NCBI RefSeq assembly: GCF_030161575.1
Contig: NZ_BSUL01000001.1
Span: 2,151,809-2,215,808 of the forward strand
Origin: Arenivirga flava
GTDB lineage: Bacteria > Actinomycetota > Actinomycetes > Actinomycetales > Microbacteriaceae
DNA length: 64,000 bases
Direction of reading: 5' to 3'
The notes under the pieces are model-generated. The model searched no databases. It saw only the letters and a list, made by a program, of their open reading frames with translations, and had not been told where the DNA came from. A program made the translations under genes and the position numbers. Each line of letters opens with the position of its first letter. The stretch's first letter is position 1. This document shows, piece after piece, positions 8,073-17,470 of the stretch.

Positions 8073-10070
8073 TCAGTACGTGATGCTCGGTGCGAGCAGT
8101 CCGCCGACGACGGCGACGTAGGCGAGGCCCGAGAACGCCAGCGCGACGAGCGCCGCCGAGACGACGGTGACGACTTGCCGGGCTCTGCCGTCCTGACGGG
8201 GGCGCCGCGCCCGGTGCACGAGCAGCAGAAGCGCCGGGACGACGCCGAGCGCCGCGATGGCGGTGAGGATCTGCGCCGAGCGGAAGACGAGGTCGCTCGG
8301 AGGCGGGGAGTCCGAGAGCAGCGCAGCGGCGGCCACCGACCAGAGCGCGCCCGCCGCGATGAGGGCCAGCAGGCTCGCAGCGCGCAGCAGGATCAGGCGG
8401 CGTTCCGTCACCGCCGAGACCCGAGGGCGCCCGTACCACCGTCGAAGAGCCGCCCCGATCGGCAGCGAGACCGCCGTGATCAGGAGCACGCCCAGCGAGA
8501 GCGCTGCGATGACCGGCAGCGCCTGGCGTGTGGCGGGCATCGGCTGCAGCGTGAAGGCCGGGTTGAGCCCGATGGCCTGCACTGCACCATCCTGCTGGTC
8601 GATCGCGACGCGGCGCGGACCATCGACCTCCTGCCACACCCAGGGCTCGACCTCGACGAGATCGACGGGTGCGCCGGACGTGTCGGTGAGCGCTGAGATC
8701 GTGATCGCGTCCCCCGTGCTCCGCGAGACGTCGACCGCCGAGAGGGCGAAGAAGAGCCGCAGGAACGTGGACTCGCCGCGCCGGGACACCTGGTAGCTGC
8801 CGACGACCGCGTCGGCGTGGGCTGCCGCGCTCGCGGTCGGCTGCACAGCGTCGTCATCCGTCGGCGGGAAGTAGCGGTCGGCGAATCCGTGCGAGAGCGC
8901 GTCGCGGATGGCCGTGGTGGCATCGCCCCGCAGGCCGGTGCTGTTCAGCGAGATGAAGATGCCGGCGTCGTCGTCCGGGTACAGGTCGAGCTGCGCATGG
9001 AACGCGGTCAGGTCGCCGCCGTGCGAGAGGATGCGATGTCCGTTGCGGTCCGCCTCGAAGTAGCCGAGCGCCATCCGGGGTCCGTCGGCGAGACCGCCGA
9101 GCTCCCGCGCGCCCAGAGCAGGGCTGCGCATGAGCTGCAGCGATGCGGGCTCGAGCAGCTCCCCATCCTCCGAGAGCTGCGCCAGCATGAAGGCGCTCAT
9201 GTCCGACGCCGTGGCGGCGATCGCGCCGGCCGGCGCGGGCGAGTTGATCTCGAACGGCACCTCTGCGGAGCCGCTGTGCACGTACCCCTTCGACATGCTC
9301 GTTCGGCGGTCCTCCGGCAGCGGTTGCGCCGACGTCGCCGTGCTCATGCCGGCGGCGTCGAACACCTCCTCCTGGACGTAGTCGGCGTAGGGGCGGCCGC
9401 TCACGCGCTCGACGATGTAGGCCGCCAGCCCGTTGGAGTAGTTGGAGTACGCCGGCACGGTGCCCGGCTCGAAGATCTGCTCGGGCGGATCGAGCGTCAC
9501 CGCGTCGCGCAACGACGGCGGATCGGCCTGCGGATCCCCGATCACGCCGGCGACCTTGTCCTCGAAACCGGCGGTGTGGCTCAGCAGATGACGCAGGGTG
9601 ATCGGCCATTCGAAGCGCGTCCTCAAGGCGAAGTCGAGGTACTGCTGCACCGGCGCGTTCAGATCCAGCGCACCGTCCTCGACCAGCTGCAGCACCGTGG
9701 TCGCCGTGACGAGCTTCGAGATCGACCCGATCCGGAAGAGCGTGCGCTGCGGGTCGACCTCGGTCGGCTCGGCGCCCTGGTCGGCGAACCCGTAACCGCG
9801 CTCGGTGACCACCGCGCCGTCGGCGACGACGGAGACCGTGGCCCCGACGATCCCCTCGCGCTCGAGCGCGGCCGGCAGGAGGCCGTCCAGCCAGCCGTCG
9901 ACGTCGGCGGTCGACAGCTCCGGGGCACCTCGCTCGGCGATCGGGGCAGCGGCGGCGCTGGACATCGCCGCGCCGGAGAGCAGGATCGCGGCCAGGACGG
10001 TGGCGAGCGCACGCAGCGGGCGTACTCGGATCAGGAGCATCTCGGACTCTCGATGAACGGCTGCGAACAC
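8073..10070 (-). CDS. Serine hydrolase of the class C beta-lactamase fold with C-terminal membrane segments
   Basis: A signal peptide or anchor is followed by a penicillin-binding-type hydrolase domain with the three active-site motifs SISK (in RIGSISKLVTATT), YSN (in PAYSNYSNGLAAY) and HGG (in ILSHGGDLTAFHAQ). The last about 170 residues have four hydrophobic helices, an arrangement seen in membrane-tethered esterase/D-aminopeptidase-like members. Start 10070 gives MFAAVHRESEM; an ATG at 10040 (MLLIRVRPL) gives a cleaner signal peptide and may be the true start. Substrate is unknown: family members cleave beta-lactams, esters or D-peptides. Confidence 0.85.
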   Translation of the reverse strand: MFAAVHRESEMLLIRVRPLRALATVLAAILLSGAAMSSAAAAPIAERGAPELSTADVDGWLDGLLPAALEREGIVGATVSVVADGAVVTERGYGFADQGAEPTEVDPQRTLFRIGSISKLVTATTVLQLVEDGALDLNAPVQQYLDFALRTRFEWPITLRHLLSHTAGFEDKVAGVIGDPQADPPSLRDAVTLDPPEQIFEPGTVPAYSNYSNGLAAYIVERVSGRPYADYVQEEVFDAAGMSTATSAQPLPEDRRTSMSKGYVHSGSAEVPFEINSPAPAGAIAATASDMSAFMLAQLSEDGELLEPASLQLMRSPALGARELGGLADGPRMALGYFEADRNGHRILSHGGDLTAFHAQLDLYPDDDAGIFISLNSTGLRGDATTAIRDALSHGFADRYFPPTDDDAVQPTASAAAHADAVVGSYQVSRRGESTFLRLFFALSAVDVSRSTGDAITISALTDTSGAPVDLVEVEPWVWQEVDGPRRVAIDQQDGAVQAIGLNPAFTLQPMPATRQALPVIAALSLGVLLITAVSLPIGAALRRWYGRPRVSAVTERRLILLRAASLLALIAAGALWSVAAAALLSDSPPPSDLVFRSAQILTAIAALGVVPALLLLVHRARRPRQDGRARQVVTVVSAALVALAFSGLAYVAVVGGLLAPSITY

Positions 10071-10491
10071 ATCGCACAGAACGCGGATCGCACCCCGTCG
10101 CTACCCTACGGCCGCGGACCATCCGATGCGACGGGCTCGCATCACTCCAGGGGACCGAGGCCGGCCCGGACGGAATGAGGCTCATCGGTTCATGCTGGTG
10201 CCTCCGCCGAGGCGCGAACCACAGCCGCGAGACCCGCACGAAGGTCGCGGACAGACCATCGTCATCCGGTCACGCCCTGGTACCGGGCGTGCAGGTCGGC
10301 GCGCGGATCGCGCAGCGGTTCGGGCACGTTCCTCCATGCCCGCCGCGTCCTCCCGCTCGTCGGCGCCGATCATCGGGATGATGCGGTGGTGCCGAGCATC
10401 GGGCGGCACGCGCGCCGGCGGCTACAGGGCTGTTGGCCTCCTAGCGATGACGCCGACTGTGCTCGAGTCGGAATGAGGGGGACGTACGACG
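10071..10491. other. Intergenic region with a relict reading frame and a degenerate 30-bp repeat
   Basis: About 420 bases. The reverse strand from about 10366 to 10262 reads like the tail of a real protein (WRNVPEPLRDPRADLHARYQ, then GVTG and TGA) but has no upstream body, so it looks like a gene remnant. Its stop region overlaps a degenerate copy (10244-10273) of the palindrome family found at 27-45 kb. Nothing else was recognised. Confidence 0.4.
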
Positions 10492-12753
10492 ATGGTCGAG
10501 ACACTGCTGAGCTGGATCGGCCTCGCCGGCGCCGCTCTCCTCGCGTTGACGGGCGTGATCCTCCTGGCCATCTTCACCCCCAAGTGGTTGCAGCGCCGTC
10601 GAGCAGGGTCGGCCAGCACCCACGCCTCCGCTTCGACCATGCCGCCGCCTCCCGGATACGCGGCGCCTCCGGCCCCTGGGCGGCCCGGCCCTGGCGTGCC
10701 GCTTCGTCCGGCCAAGAGCCCTCGCGGCGCCCTCGCCGGCTCCATCGTCGGCGCCGTGCTCCTCGCTGCTGCGATCCCGCTGGGCGTGGTGAGCGCCGGC
10801 CCGGTCTTCACCGCGACGGCGGCGGCCGGCGGGTTGCCCACCCGGATCGTCTCCGAGAGCGACACCTACCGCTTCACCGAGTCGACGACCCTCGGCGAGT
10901 ACGAGTCGGCGCGCTACAACTTCCGTTTCGATCCGCGCGAGTCCGTCCTCGAGGCCTACGAAGCGCAGCGGCCCAATGACCAGCTCGTCGCCGCCTACTA
11001 CGACTCCGAGCTGACCCGCATCGCCAACTACTCCGCCGAGACCGAGGTGTTCGGCAACGGGTTCGCGCTGCAGCCCGAGGAGATCACGGTCATCGACGCG
11101 GACTACAACGAGCTCGGTGGCGAGCGCGACCCGGGCTCGTACGGCGAGGCCGGGTCCTGGTCGGTCACGGAGATCTACCTGGTGCAGTACGTCGATCGCG
11201 ACGGGACCGAGTACGACAAGCCGATCGTGACCCGCGCCGTCATCGAACCCGATGAGAAGACGCTCGCGGCCCCCTCCGTGGACTACGAGGTCAGCACCGA
11301 TGGGGTCCTGCAGCTCTCGTGGCAGCCGGTGGACGGCGCCGAGCGCTACATACCGGTCTACGCCAACGTGTCCGATCTCGGCAACAACACGTTCTTCATG
11401 CTCGGCGACGTCGGCAGCGATGCCACCAGCTGGTCGTCGACGTCCGGGCAGACGAGGGATTGCTACCTCATCGCGGCCGAGGTCGTGTCGCAGAACTGCT
11501 CGCTCGAGCCCGCCTTCGTCCGCGCTGAGGACAGCGATCTGGGCGCCTACGGCGTCCTCGCCATCGCCGCGGACGGTACGCGTTCCTTCGTGGACCGCAT
11601 CGACGCGGCGCCCATCAATCCGCTCATCCCCGTAGGCGTCGGCGGCTCCGACATCGGCTCGGGCGAGTACAACGGTTCCCTCGACCGGGTGCCCTCGTTC
11701 GCTTCGGTCACCACGTTGACGGACGCCTCGGTGTCGCTCCCGCTCACCCTCGTCGGGTCCAGGACCGATGGGGAGACCGGTGTGCTCGAGGTCAAGGTGG
11801 CGGGCACCGACGTCGTCCGCGAACTGCGCTACTCCGGCATCGACGGCACCTGGGGAACGTTCGTCGAAGCGGTGGGTCGGAAGCTCTCCGAGGCGGCCGT
11901 CACCAAAGCGGGAGCCATCCAGGCCTCGTTGCGGCAAGCGGATGCGGACGTGCAGCGCGACGCGCCGATCTCATCCTCCCAGCCCGAGGTCGATATCCCC
12001 CTCACCGACGAGTTCGGAGCCGCGGGCGAGTACCTCTCCGCCAATCTCCTCGCCGGCAACCGCCGGATCGACCTGACCGGCGCCGCGGAGTCGCCGTACG
12101 ATCCCATCGAGCTCGCCTCCGCCGTGATCTCCCAGACACCGGCCGCCCTCGTGCGCAGCTTCGACGTCACCCTCGATTTCAGCGAGAGCACGGAGCGGAG
12201 GATCCTCGAAGTCACCTACGTCTACCCGCAGGATCAGCTCGCGGAGCGCCGCGAGCAGACCTGGTCCGCCGCGCAGGACGTCGTCGCCGAGATCGTCGCC
12301 GACGGGATGGACGAGCGCGATACGGCGCTCGCGCTGAACGACTGGATCGCCGCGAACGCCGACTACGACCAAGGTGCGTACCAGGCCTACCGCGCCGGCG
12401 GAGACGTGCGCAGCGACCCGACCTACGCCGCGGCCTGGGACGCGAGCGGCATCCTGCTCGACGGAACCGGCGTCTGCGCATCGTACGCAGCGGCGTTTAA
12501 GCTGCTCTCCGACGTGGCGGGCATCGAGACCGTCTACCTCAGCGGCGCCGCGTACTCCGTGGGCCACGCCTGGAACAAGACGTTCATGGACGGCCGCTGG
12601 CAGGTCGTCGACCCCACCTGGAACGACAGCGAAGCCGCACCGAACGCACTCTTCGGCATCAGCGACGAGATCGCCGCGAGCGAGTTCGGCCACACCTTCG
12701 GCCCCGGCGGATGGATGATCCCGACGCTCGCCGGCCAGTACGCCGCCGAATGA
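10492..12753 (+). CDS. Membrane-anchored transglutaminase-like protein
   Basis: A 753-residue protein. An N-terminal helix (LLSWIGLAGAALLALTGVILLAIF) precedes a Pro-rich stretch, a second helix near residue 85-105 and a long beta-rich extracellular part. The C-terminal domain has the papain-like transglutaminase triad: Cys in GTGVCASYAAAFKLL, His in VGHAWNKTF and Asp in VVDPTWND. Such domains act as proteases, peptidases or crosslinkers at the envelope. GTACGACG precedes the ATG without a strong ribosome site. Confidence 0.75.
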   Translation: MVETLLSWIGLAGAALLALTGVILLAIFTPKWLQRRRAGSASTHASASTMPPPPGYAAPPAPGRPGPGVPLRPAKSPRGALAGSIVGAVLLAAAIPLGVVSAGPVFTATAAAGGLPTRIVSESDTYRFTESTTLGEYESARYNFRFDPRESVLEAYEAQRPNDQLVAAYYDSELTRIANYSAETEVFGNGFALQPEEITVIDADYNELGGERDPGSYGEAGSWSVTEIYLVQYVDRDGTEYDKPIVTRAVIEPDEKTLAAPSVDYEVSTDGVLQLSWQPVDGAERYIPVYANVSDLGNNTFFMLGDVGSDATSWSSTSGQTRDCYLIAAEVVSQNCSLEPAFVRAEDSDLGAYGVLAIAADGTRSFVDRIDAAPINPLIPVGVGGSDIGSGEYNGSLDRVPSFASVTTLTDASVSLPLTLVGSRTDGETGVLEVKVAGTDVVRELRYSGIDGTWGTFVEAVGRKLSEAAVTKAGAIQASLRQADADVQRDAPISSSQPEVDIPLTDEFGAAGEYLSANLLAGNRRIDLTGAAESPYDPIELASAVISQTPAALVRSFDVTLDFSESTERRILEVTYVYPQDQLAERREQTWSAAQDVVAEIVADGMDERDTALALNDWIAANADYDQGAYQAYRAGGDVRSDPTYAAAWDASGILLDGTGVCASYAAAFKLLSDVAGIETVYLSGAAYSVGHAWNKTFMDGRWQVVDPTWNDSEAAPNALFGISDEIAASEFGHTFGPGGWMIPTLAGQYAAE

Positions 12754-13067
12754 CCAGAGCTGCCGGGGCCATCGCTGGTCGGCGGAGCCGGTTCCCCGCC
12801 GCTGCAGCGCAGCTGCGGGTGGTGCCGGCGCGGCGGCGCGGAGGGTGCCCCCGAGTGCCAGCGGCTCCGAGGGATGCGGGCGGGTGCTCCGCCAGCCACC
12901 CCAGCGCGGCCGCAGCGATCACGAGGCGTCTTCCCATGTCGAGACGGTCGCATCCGGGCCCCGCCGACGTCGCCATCCGGCAGAGTGGGATGAGCGGATG
13001 CGCGCATCCGCCGACCGCGTCGCCATCGCTGCCGCCGCATCACCGAACCCCACCCCCGGAGGAAGCC
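12754..13067. other. Intergenic region, nothing recognised
   Basis: About 310 bases, GC-rich, between the transglutaminase-like gene and the nitroreductase. A leftward frame starting near 12940 (MGRRLVIAAAALGWLAEHP) begins like a signal peptide but continues as Arg-rich shadow sequence. The region should carry the nitroreductase promoter. Confidence 0.4.
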
Positions 13068-13661
13068 ATGACCGCCGTCAGCGACCGCCGCGCCAAGACC
13101 GACGCGCCCATCCACGACCTGCTCGCCGAGCGCTGGAGCCCCCGCTCCTTCGACCCGCGCGGCGAGGTCGACGAGACCCAGCTCGCCTCGCTGCTCGAGG
13201 CCGCCCGCTGGGCGCCGTCGTGGATGAACACGCAGCCCCGCCGCTTCATCGTCGCCCGGCGCGGCACCGCCGAGTTCGACGCGATCGTCGAGCGTCTGGC
13301 GCCCTTCAACGCGACCTGGGCCGCTCAGGCTCCGGTGCTCGTCGTCACCGTCGCGGAGCTGCGCGACGCGGACGGCGAGGACGTGGCCGCGCCCGACTAC
13401 GACCTCGGCCAGGCTGTCGCGCACCTGACCGTGCAGGCGCACGCGCTCGGTCTGCACGTGCGCCAGATGGGCGGCATCGACGGCCCCGCGCTCGCGGAGC
13501 GCTTCGGGGTGCCGGACCGGTTCCGCGTCACCACGGTCGTGGCGATCGGCCGCTACGCCTCGGCGGAGGTCGACGTCGACCCGAGCCTGCGCGACCGCGA
13601 CGCCGCAGCGCGTTCGCGCAAGCCGCTCGCCGAGCTGGTGAACCCGAGCGACTGGAGCTGA
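13068..13661 (+). CDS. Nitroreductase family protein
   Basis: A 197-residue FMN-dependent oxidoreductase. LAERWSPRSFDPRGEVDE is the standard N-terminal signature (RxSxRxF-like FMN phosphate site), followed by LLEAARWAPSWMNTQPRRFIV and a C-terminal LGLHVRQMGGIDGPALAERFGVP, all normal for the family. ATG 13068 follows GGAGGAAGCC. It reduces nitro or quinone compounds with NAD(P)H, substrate unknown. Confidence 0.9.
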   Translation: MTAVSDRRAKTDAPIHDLLAERWSPRSFDPRGEVDETQLASLLEAARWAPSWMNTQPRRFIVARRGTAEFDAIVERLAPFNATWAAQAPVLVVTVAELRDADGEDVAAPDYDLGQAVAHLTVQAHALGLHVRQMGGIDGPALAERFGVPDRFRVTTVVAIGRYASAEVDVDPSLRDRDAAARSRKPLAELVNPSDWS

Positions 13662-13721
13662 CGGGAACCGGGCTACGCTGCCCGGGGGAGCCGCCGGAGC
13701 ACGAGCGGGGAAGGCACGATC

Positions 13722-14669
13722 ATGAGCACCACCATCGCCATCGCGGATGCGCTGCGTCCGGCACTCGTCGCGACGGAGCGCGCGCATCTGCTCGCGCTCG
13801 CCGAGCAGGAGCTCGTCGATCGCGACGCCGCGCGAGAGGCGCTGCGCGACCCTGCTACCACGGCGGGGCTGCTCGAGGGCGATCTCGTCGAGGCCGGCAT
13901 CGCCGAGGCTGCGCTGCGGATCAGTGTGCGCAACCACCTGGCGGGTCTCAAGGAGGCGTTCCTGGCAGCCCGCACGGCGCTGATCGAGCGCGCGGCGCCC
14001 GAACGGGCTCGGCAGGTCGAGCTCGGCGGCGAGGCGGTGAACCTGGCCGACCTCCTGCTCGCCCACGAGCGCGTGCTCGCCCGGCACACCCAGCGCATCG
14101 GCGACCTCATGGGTCGCCTCAACCTCTCCCCCGCCGGCGACGGCCTGCCGAAGGCGGCGCGCGACCGCATCGGCGGCCTGCTCGGCTTCGCCAGAGCGGA
14201 TGCGAGCGGTCGCGACGCGCTGACCGCCCGCGACCACCTCGCCGAGCTCGCGCATCTGCACGCCGGCACCGCGTCGTCGCTCGCACGCATCCACGGCGAG
14301 CTGAGTAGCCTCGGCGGCCGGATCTCCGTCGCCGAGGCACCGGTCGATCTCGCCGCCGCCGCGGCCGATGCCCTCGGGGCCGCGCTCGCGCTCGAGGCTG
14401 CCGGCGGCGAGCCGCTGCCGCAGGCCGAGCAGTCCTGGGCGATCGGGGCCCGCGTGATCGTCGCCCTCCGCGCGCTCGGCGACGCCCTCCACGGGGCGAG
14501 CCTCCCCTCCTCCGCAGGTGCATCGGACGCGGTCTCGCAGGACGCCGCCGAATCGGTCGCCATCGACGAAGTGCGCCAGCACCGCGAGCTGCTCAACGCG
14601 CTCGGGCTGCAGCTGGCGGATGCGTCGCTGGAGCTCGAGGAGGGTGTGGAGACGCTGCTCGCGCGCTGA
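13722..14669 (+). CDS. All-helical hypothetical protein
   Basis: A 315-residue protein, almost entirely helical and rich in Ala, Leu, Asp and Arg. The motif VNLADLLLAHERVLARHTQR followed by IGDLMGRLNLSPAGDGLP vaguely recalls helices of the fumarase/argininosuccinate lyase superfamily, but the catalytic GSSxMPxKxN loop is absent, so no enzyme call is made. GGGGAAGG lies 8 bases before the ATG. It stands alone between the nitroreductase and the histidine kinase. Confidence 0.6.
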   Translation: MSTTIAIADALRPALVATERAHLLALAEQELVDRDAAREALRDPATTAGLLEGDLVEAGIAEAALRISVRNHLAGLKEAFLAARTALIERAAPERARQVELGGEAVNLADLLLAHERVLARHTQRIGDLMGRLNLSPAGDGLPKAARDRIGGLLGFARADASGRDALTARDHLAELAHLHAGTASSLARIHGELSSLGGRISVAEAPVDLAAAAADALGAALALEAAGGEPLPQAEQSWAIGARVIVALRALGDALHGASLPSSAGASDAVSQDAAESVAIDEVRQHRELLNALGLQLADASLELEEGVETLLAR

Positions 14670-14809
14670 TCCACGCCCCAATCCGGGGCTGCGCGCCGGG
14701 TTCCCGCAAGCCGGGGCCCGCGGACTGGATACAGTGCGTTGCAGTGCAGTGCGAGAGGCGCTCGAACGACGAGCCACGCTGCGCGCTGGCGGCGGAGGGG
14801 GCACGGAGC

Positions 14810-16441
14810 ATGTCGGAGCCCTCCTTGTGGACCCCGCTCCGCGCCAGCCAGCTGTTCCTGCGTCTGCAGCTCCCCTTCCTGCTCGGCGTGCTCTTCTTCA
14901 GCGCGGCGGTGGCCCTGACGGCCGAGGTCGAGCACACGGCGCTGCTGATCGCCGGCGCTGCCGTCACCGTCGTCGCCTCGGCTCTGTTCCTGGTGCGCGG
15001 TGCCGGATGGGCCGCATCCGCGTGGATCGTGGTCATCCCCATCCTCGACATCGTGGCCGTCGCGTTCGCCCGCGCCGCGATGCTGCCGTACCTGCCCACC
15101 ATCGGGTTGCTCTGCCTGTTCCCCTTCGCGTGGATCGCGTACCGGTTCCGCTGGCCGGGTCTGCTCCTCGTGCTCGCCGGCAGCGCGTTCATCTCGGCGC
15201 TGCCCTTCGTGGTCGGCGCGGCCCCGGTGTCCTCGGGCCTGGCCGTGCTCAATCTCGTGGCGCTGCCGCTGCTCGCCACGGGGATCTCGCTCGGCATCCA
15301 TCTCGGCTCCGTCAGCTATCAGCGCAGCCAGGAGGCGGTGAACCGCAGCCGACTCGAGGCGTCGGCGGCGCTGGCCCGCTCGCGAGACGGCGAGCTGCTG
15401 CTGCGCTCGCTGCTGGACACGGTGAGCGGAGCCGTGGCGTTCTTCGACGCGGATGGACGCCCGTCGATCGCGAATGCAGCCGCCGAGCAGTGGGGACGTC
15501 GGGCCGGGCTGCACGAGCCCGATCGCGGCTCGAGCGCACGCGTGCTCGCCGCCGACAAGGCGACCCCCGTGCCGTTCGAGCAGCGCGTGGTGCCGAAGGC
15601 CCTGCGTGGCGAGACGGTCGCCAATCAGCTCGAGTGGATCGGCGAGCCCGGCGACATGATCGCCCTCATGGCGACGTCCCGCCGCATCCTCCGCGAGGAC
15701 GGAGCCCTGCTGGGCACGGTCGTCGCGGCCTACGACGTCACCGAGCTGGCCGAGGCCGTGGAGGTGCGGGAGCAGTTCCTCGCGACGGTGTCGCACGAGC
15801 TGCGCACGCCGTTGACCTCGATCATGGGCTACACCGAGTACGTCACCGACGAGCTCGGCGATCGGGCCGGCGAGCTGGGCGTCGAGCGGGCGCTCGCGAC
15901 GATCAGCCGGAACACCGAGAAGCTGCTCGACCGGGTCTCGCAGCTGCTCTCGGCGGCGGACAAGAACTTCGATGTGCGCCTCCTGCCGATCGACCTGGTG
16001 CCGGTGCTGCAGGCCTCGTTCGACTCGCTGCGCGTCATCGCCGCGAACTCGGGCGTGGAGCTCATCGCGGACCTGCCGGAGGAGCTGCCGGTGGACGCGG
16101 ACGGACCGCGGCTCGCGCAGGCCGTCGAGAACCTGCTGACCAACGCGATCAAGTTCACCCCCGCCCTGGGCACCGTCCGCCTCGGGGCTGCCGTCGACGG
16201 CACCGAGACCGTCATCACCGTCTCCGACACCGGCGTCGGCATGAGCGGCGAGGAGCAGCGGCGCGCCTTCGACCGCTTCTACCGCTCCCGGGGTGCGCGC
16301 GACACCTCCGTGCAGGGCATCGGCGTGGGGCTCGCCATCGTCAAGCAGATCGTCGATGCGCACTGCGGGCACGTCGAGGTGCGCAGCGTGCCCGGCGAGG
16401 GCACCGAGTTCACCCTGCGCCTGCCGTCGCGCCAGCTGTGA
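14810..16441 (+). CDS. Membrane histidine kinase with PAS domain, orphan
   Basis: A 543-residue sensor kinase. About six membrane helices occupy residues 15-180, then a PAS-like domain (DTVSGAVAFFDADGRPSIAN) and a HisKA box with phospho-acceptor His329 in TVSHELRTPLTSIMGYTEYV. The ATPase domain has the N box LLTNAIKF, G1 DTGVGM, F box FDRFYRS and G2 GIGVGLAIVKQ. ATG 14810 was preferred over upstream codons because GGAGGGGGCACGGAGC precedes it. No response regulator gene lies nearby, so its partner is elsewhere. Confidence 0.9.
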   Translation: MSEPSLWTPLRASQLFLRLQLPFLLGVLFFSAAVALTAEVEHTALLIAGAAVTVVASALFLVRGAGWAASAWIVVIPILDIVAVAFARAAMLPYLPTIGLLCLFPFAWIAYRFRWPGLLLVLAGSAFISALPFVVGAAPVSSGLAVLNLVALPLLATGISLGIHLGSVSYQRSQEAVNRSRLEASAALARSRDGELLLRSLLDTVSGAVAFFDADGRPSIANAAAEQWGRRAGLHEPDRGSSARVLAADKATPVPFEQRVVPKALRGETVANQLEWIGEPGDMIALMATSRRILREDGALLGTVVAAYDVTELAEAVEVREQFLATVSHELRTPLTSIMGYTEYVTDELGDRAGELGVERALATISRNTEKLLDRVSQLLSAADKNFDVRLLPIDLVPVLQASFDSLRVIAANSGVELIADLPEELPVDADGPRLAQAVENLLTNAIKFTPALGTVRLGAAVDGTETVITVSDTGVGMSGEEQRRAFDRFYRSRGARDTSVQGIGVGLAIVKQIVDAHCGHVEVRSVPGEGTEFTLRLPSRQL

Positions 16442-16481
16442 GGCCGCACCCGGGGCACCGCGCTCGGCGCAGGATCGGGGC

Positions 16482-17411
16482 ATGAGCGAACAGCACGTCA
16501 CCGTCGTCGGCGCCGGACTCGCGGGGCTCGCCTGCGCGAGGTCCCTGCACGACGCCGGCATCCCCGTGCGGGTGCTCGACCGGGGCCGGGTGCCCGGCGG
16601 GCGCCTCGCGAGCCGCAGGCTGGACGATCGCCCGGTCGACCTGGGCGCCTCCTACCTCACCGCCGAGCCTGGCACGCGCTTCGCGGCGGTCGTCGACGAC
16701 TGGGTGGCCCGCGGGCTCACCCGCCCGTGGACCGACACGTTCCGGGTGGCGGACGACGAGCGGATGCACGACGCCGCATCCGGTCCCATCCGCTACGCCG
16801 CCCCCGCGGGACTGCGATCGCTCGCGGTCGACCTGGCCGAGGGCCTGGACGTGCGCCAGCAGGTGGTGCTGGACGCGCTGCCCGAGGACAGCACGACGGT
16901 GCTGGCGATGCCGGACCCGCAGGCGCGCCGGCTGCTGCCGGGCACGCATCCGCTGCTCGACCTGCTGCACGATGCGGACGCCTGGGCGCCCGTGATCGCG
17001 GTCGCGCTGCGCTGGGACGGACGCCGCTGGCCCGCCGATCTGCACGGCGTCTTCGTGAACGACTCCCCCGACCTCGGCTTCATCGCCGACGACGGCGACC
17101 GCCGCGGCGACGGCGCCCCCGTGCTCGTCGCCCACACGACGCCCGAGCTCGCGAAGCGGCACCTCGACGACCCCGACGGCGCGGTGCCGACCGTGGTCGC
17201 CGCCGTGCGCCGCATCCTCGACATCGACGCGCAGCCAACTTCGACGTACGCGCACCGGTGGACCTTCGCGCGACCGACTGCGCCGCACGACGAGCCCTTC
17301 GCGCTCGCCGGCACGGTCGGCATCGCCGGCGACGCCTGGGGCGGCAAGGCCTCGTCGAGCGCGGCCTGGACCTCGGGCGACGCCCTGGGCCGCACGCTCG
17401 CGGAGCGCTGA
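16482..17411 (+). CDS. FAD-dependent amine-oxidase-like oxidoreductase (renalase-like)
   Basis: A 309-residue protein with a dinucleotide motif VVGAGLAGLACARSL (Gly10, 12, 15) and the following acidic strand RVLDRGRVPGGRLASRR, as in renalase/NAD(P)-binding amine oxidases. The C-terminal FAD motif GIAGDAWGGKASSSAAWTSG is intact. The length is usual for short renalase-like bacterial proteins. Substrate is unknown. Confidence 0.85.
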   Translation: MSEQHVTVVGAGLAGLACARSLHDAGIPVRVLDRGRVPGGRLASRRLDDRPVDLGASYLTAEPGTRFAAVVDDWVARGLTRPWTDTFRVADDERMHDAASGPIRYAAPAGLRSLAVDLAEGLDVRQQVVLDALPEDSTTVLAMPDPQARRLLPGTHPLLDLLHDADAWAPVIAVALRWDGRRWPADLHGVFVNDSPDLGFIADDGDRRGDGAPVLVAHTTPELAKRHLDDPDGAVPTVVAAVRRILDIDAQPTSTYAHRWTFARPTAPHDEPFALAGTVGIAGDAWGGKASSSAAWTSGDALGRTLAER

Positions 17412-17413
17412 AC

Positions 17414-17454
17414 GGGACGAGCGGATGCGCGTTCGGGTCGCATCCGCCCGTCCC
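17414..17454. terminator. Bidirectional terminator between convergent genes
   Basis: GGGACGAGCGGATGCG and CGCATCCGCCCGTCCC form a 16-bp stem with one mismatch around a 9-base loop, directly after the FAD gene stop and before the 3' end of the leftward dimethylargininase gene. Confidence 0.7.
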
Positions 17455-17470
17455 TTCCCTGCTCCCCGCC

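Noticed and set aside
12659-12976. Leftward frame with a signal-peptide-like start MGRRLVIAAAALGWLAEHP
   Set aside because: After the first 20 residues it becomes Arg-rich shadow sequence and overlaps the end of the transglutaminase-like gene.
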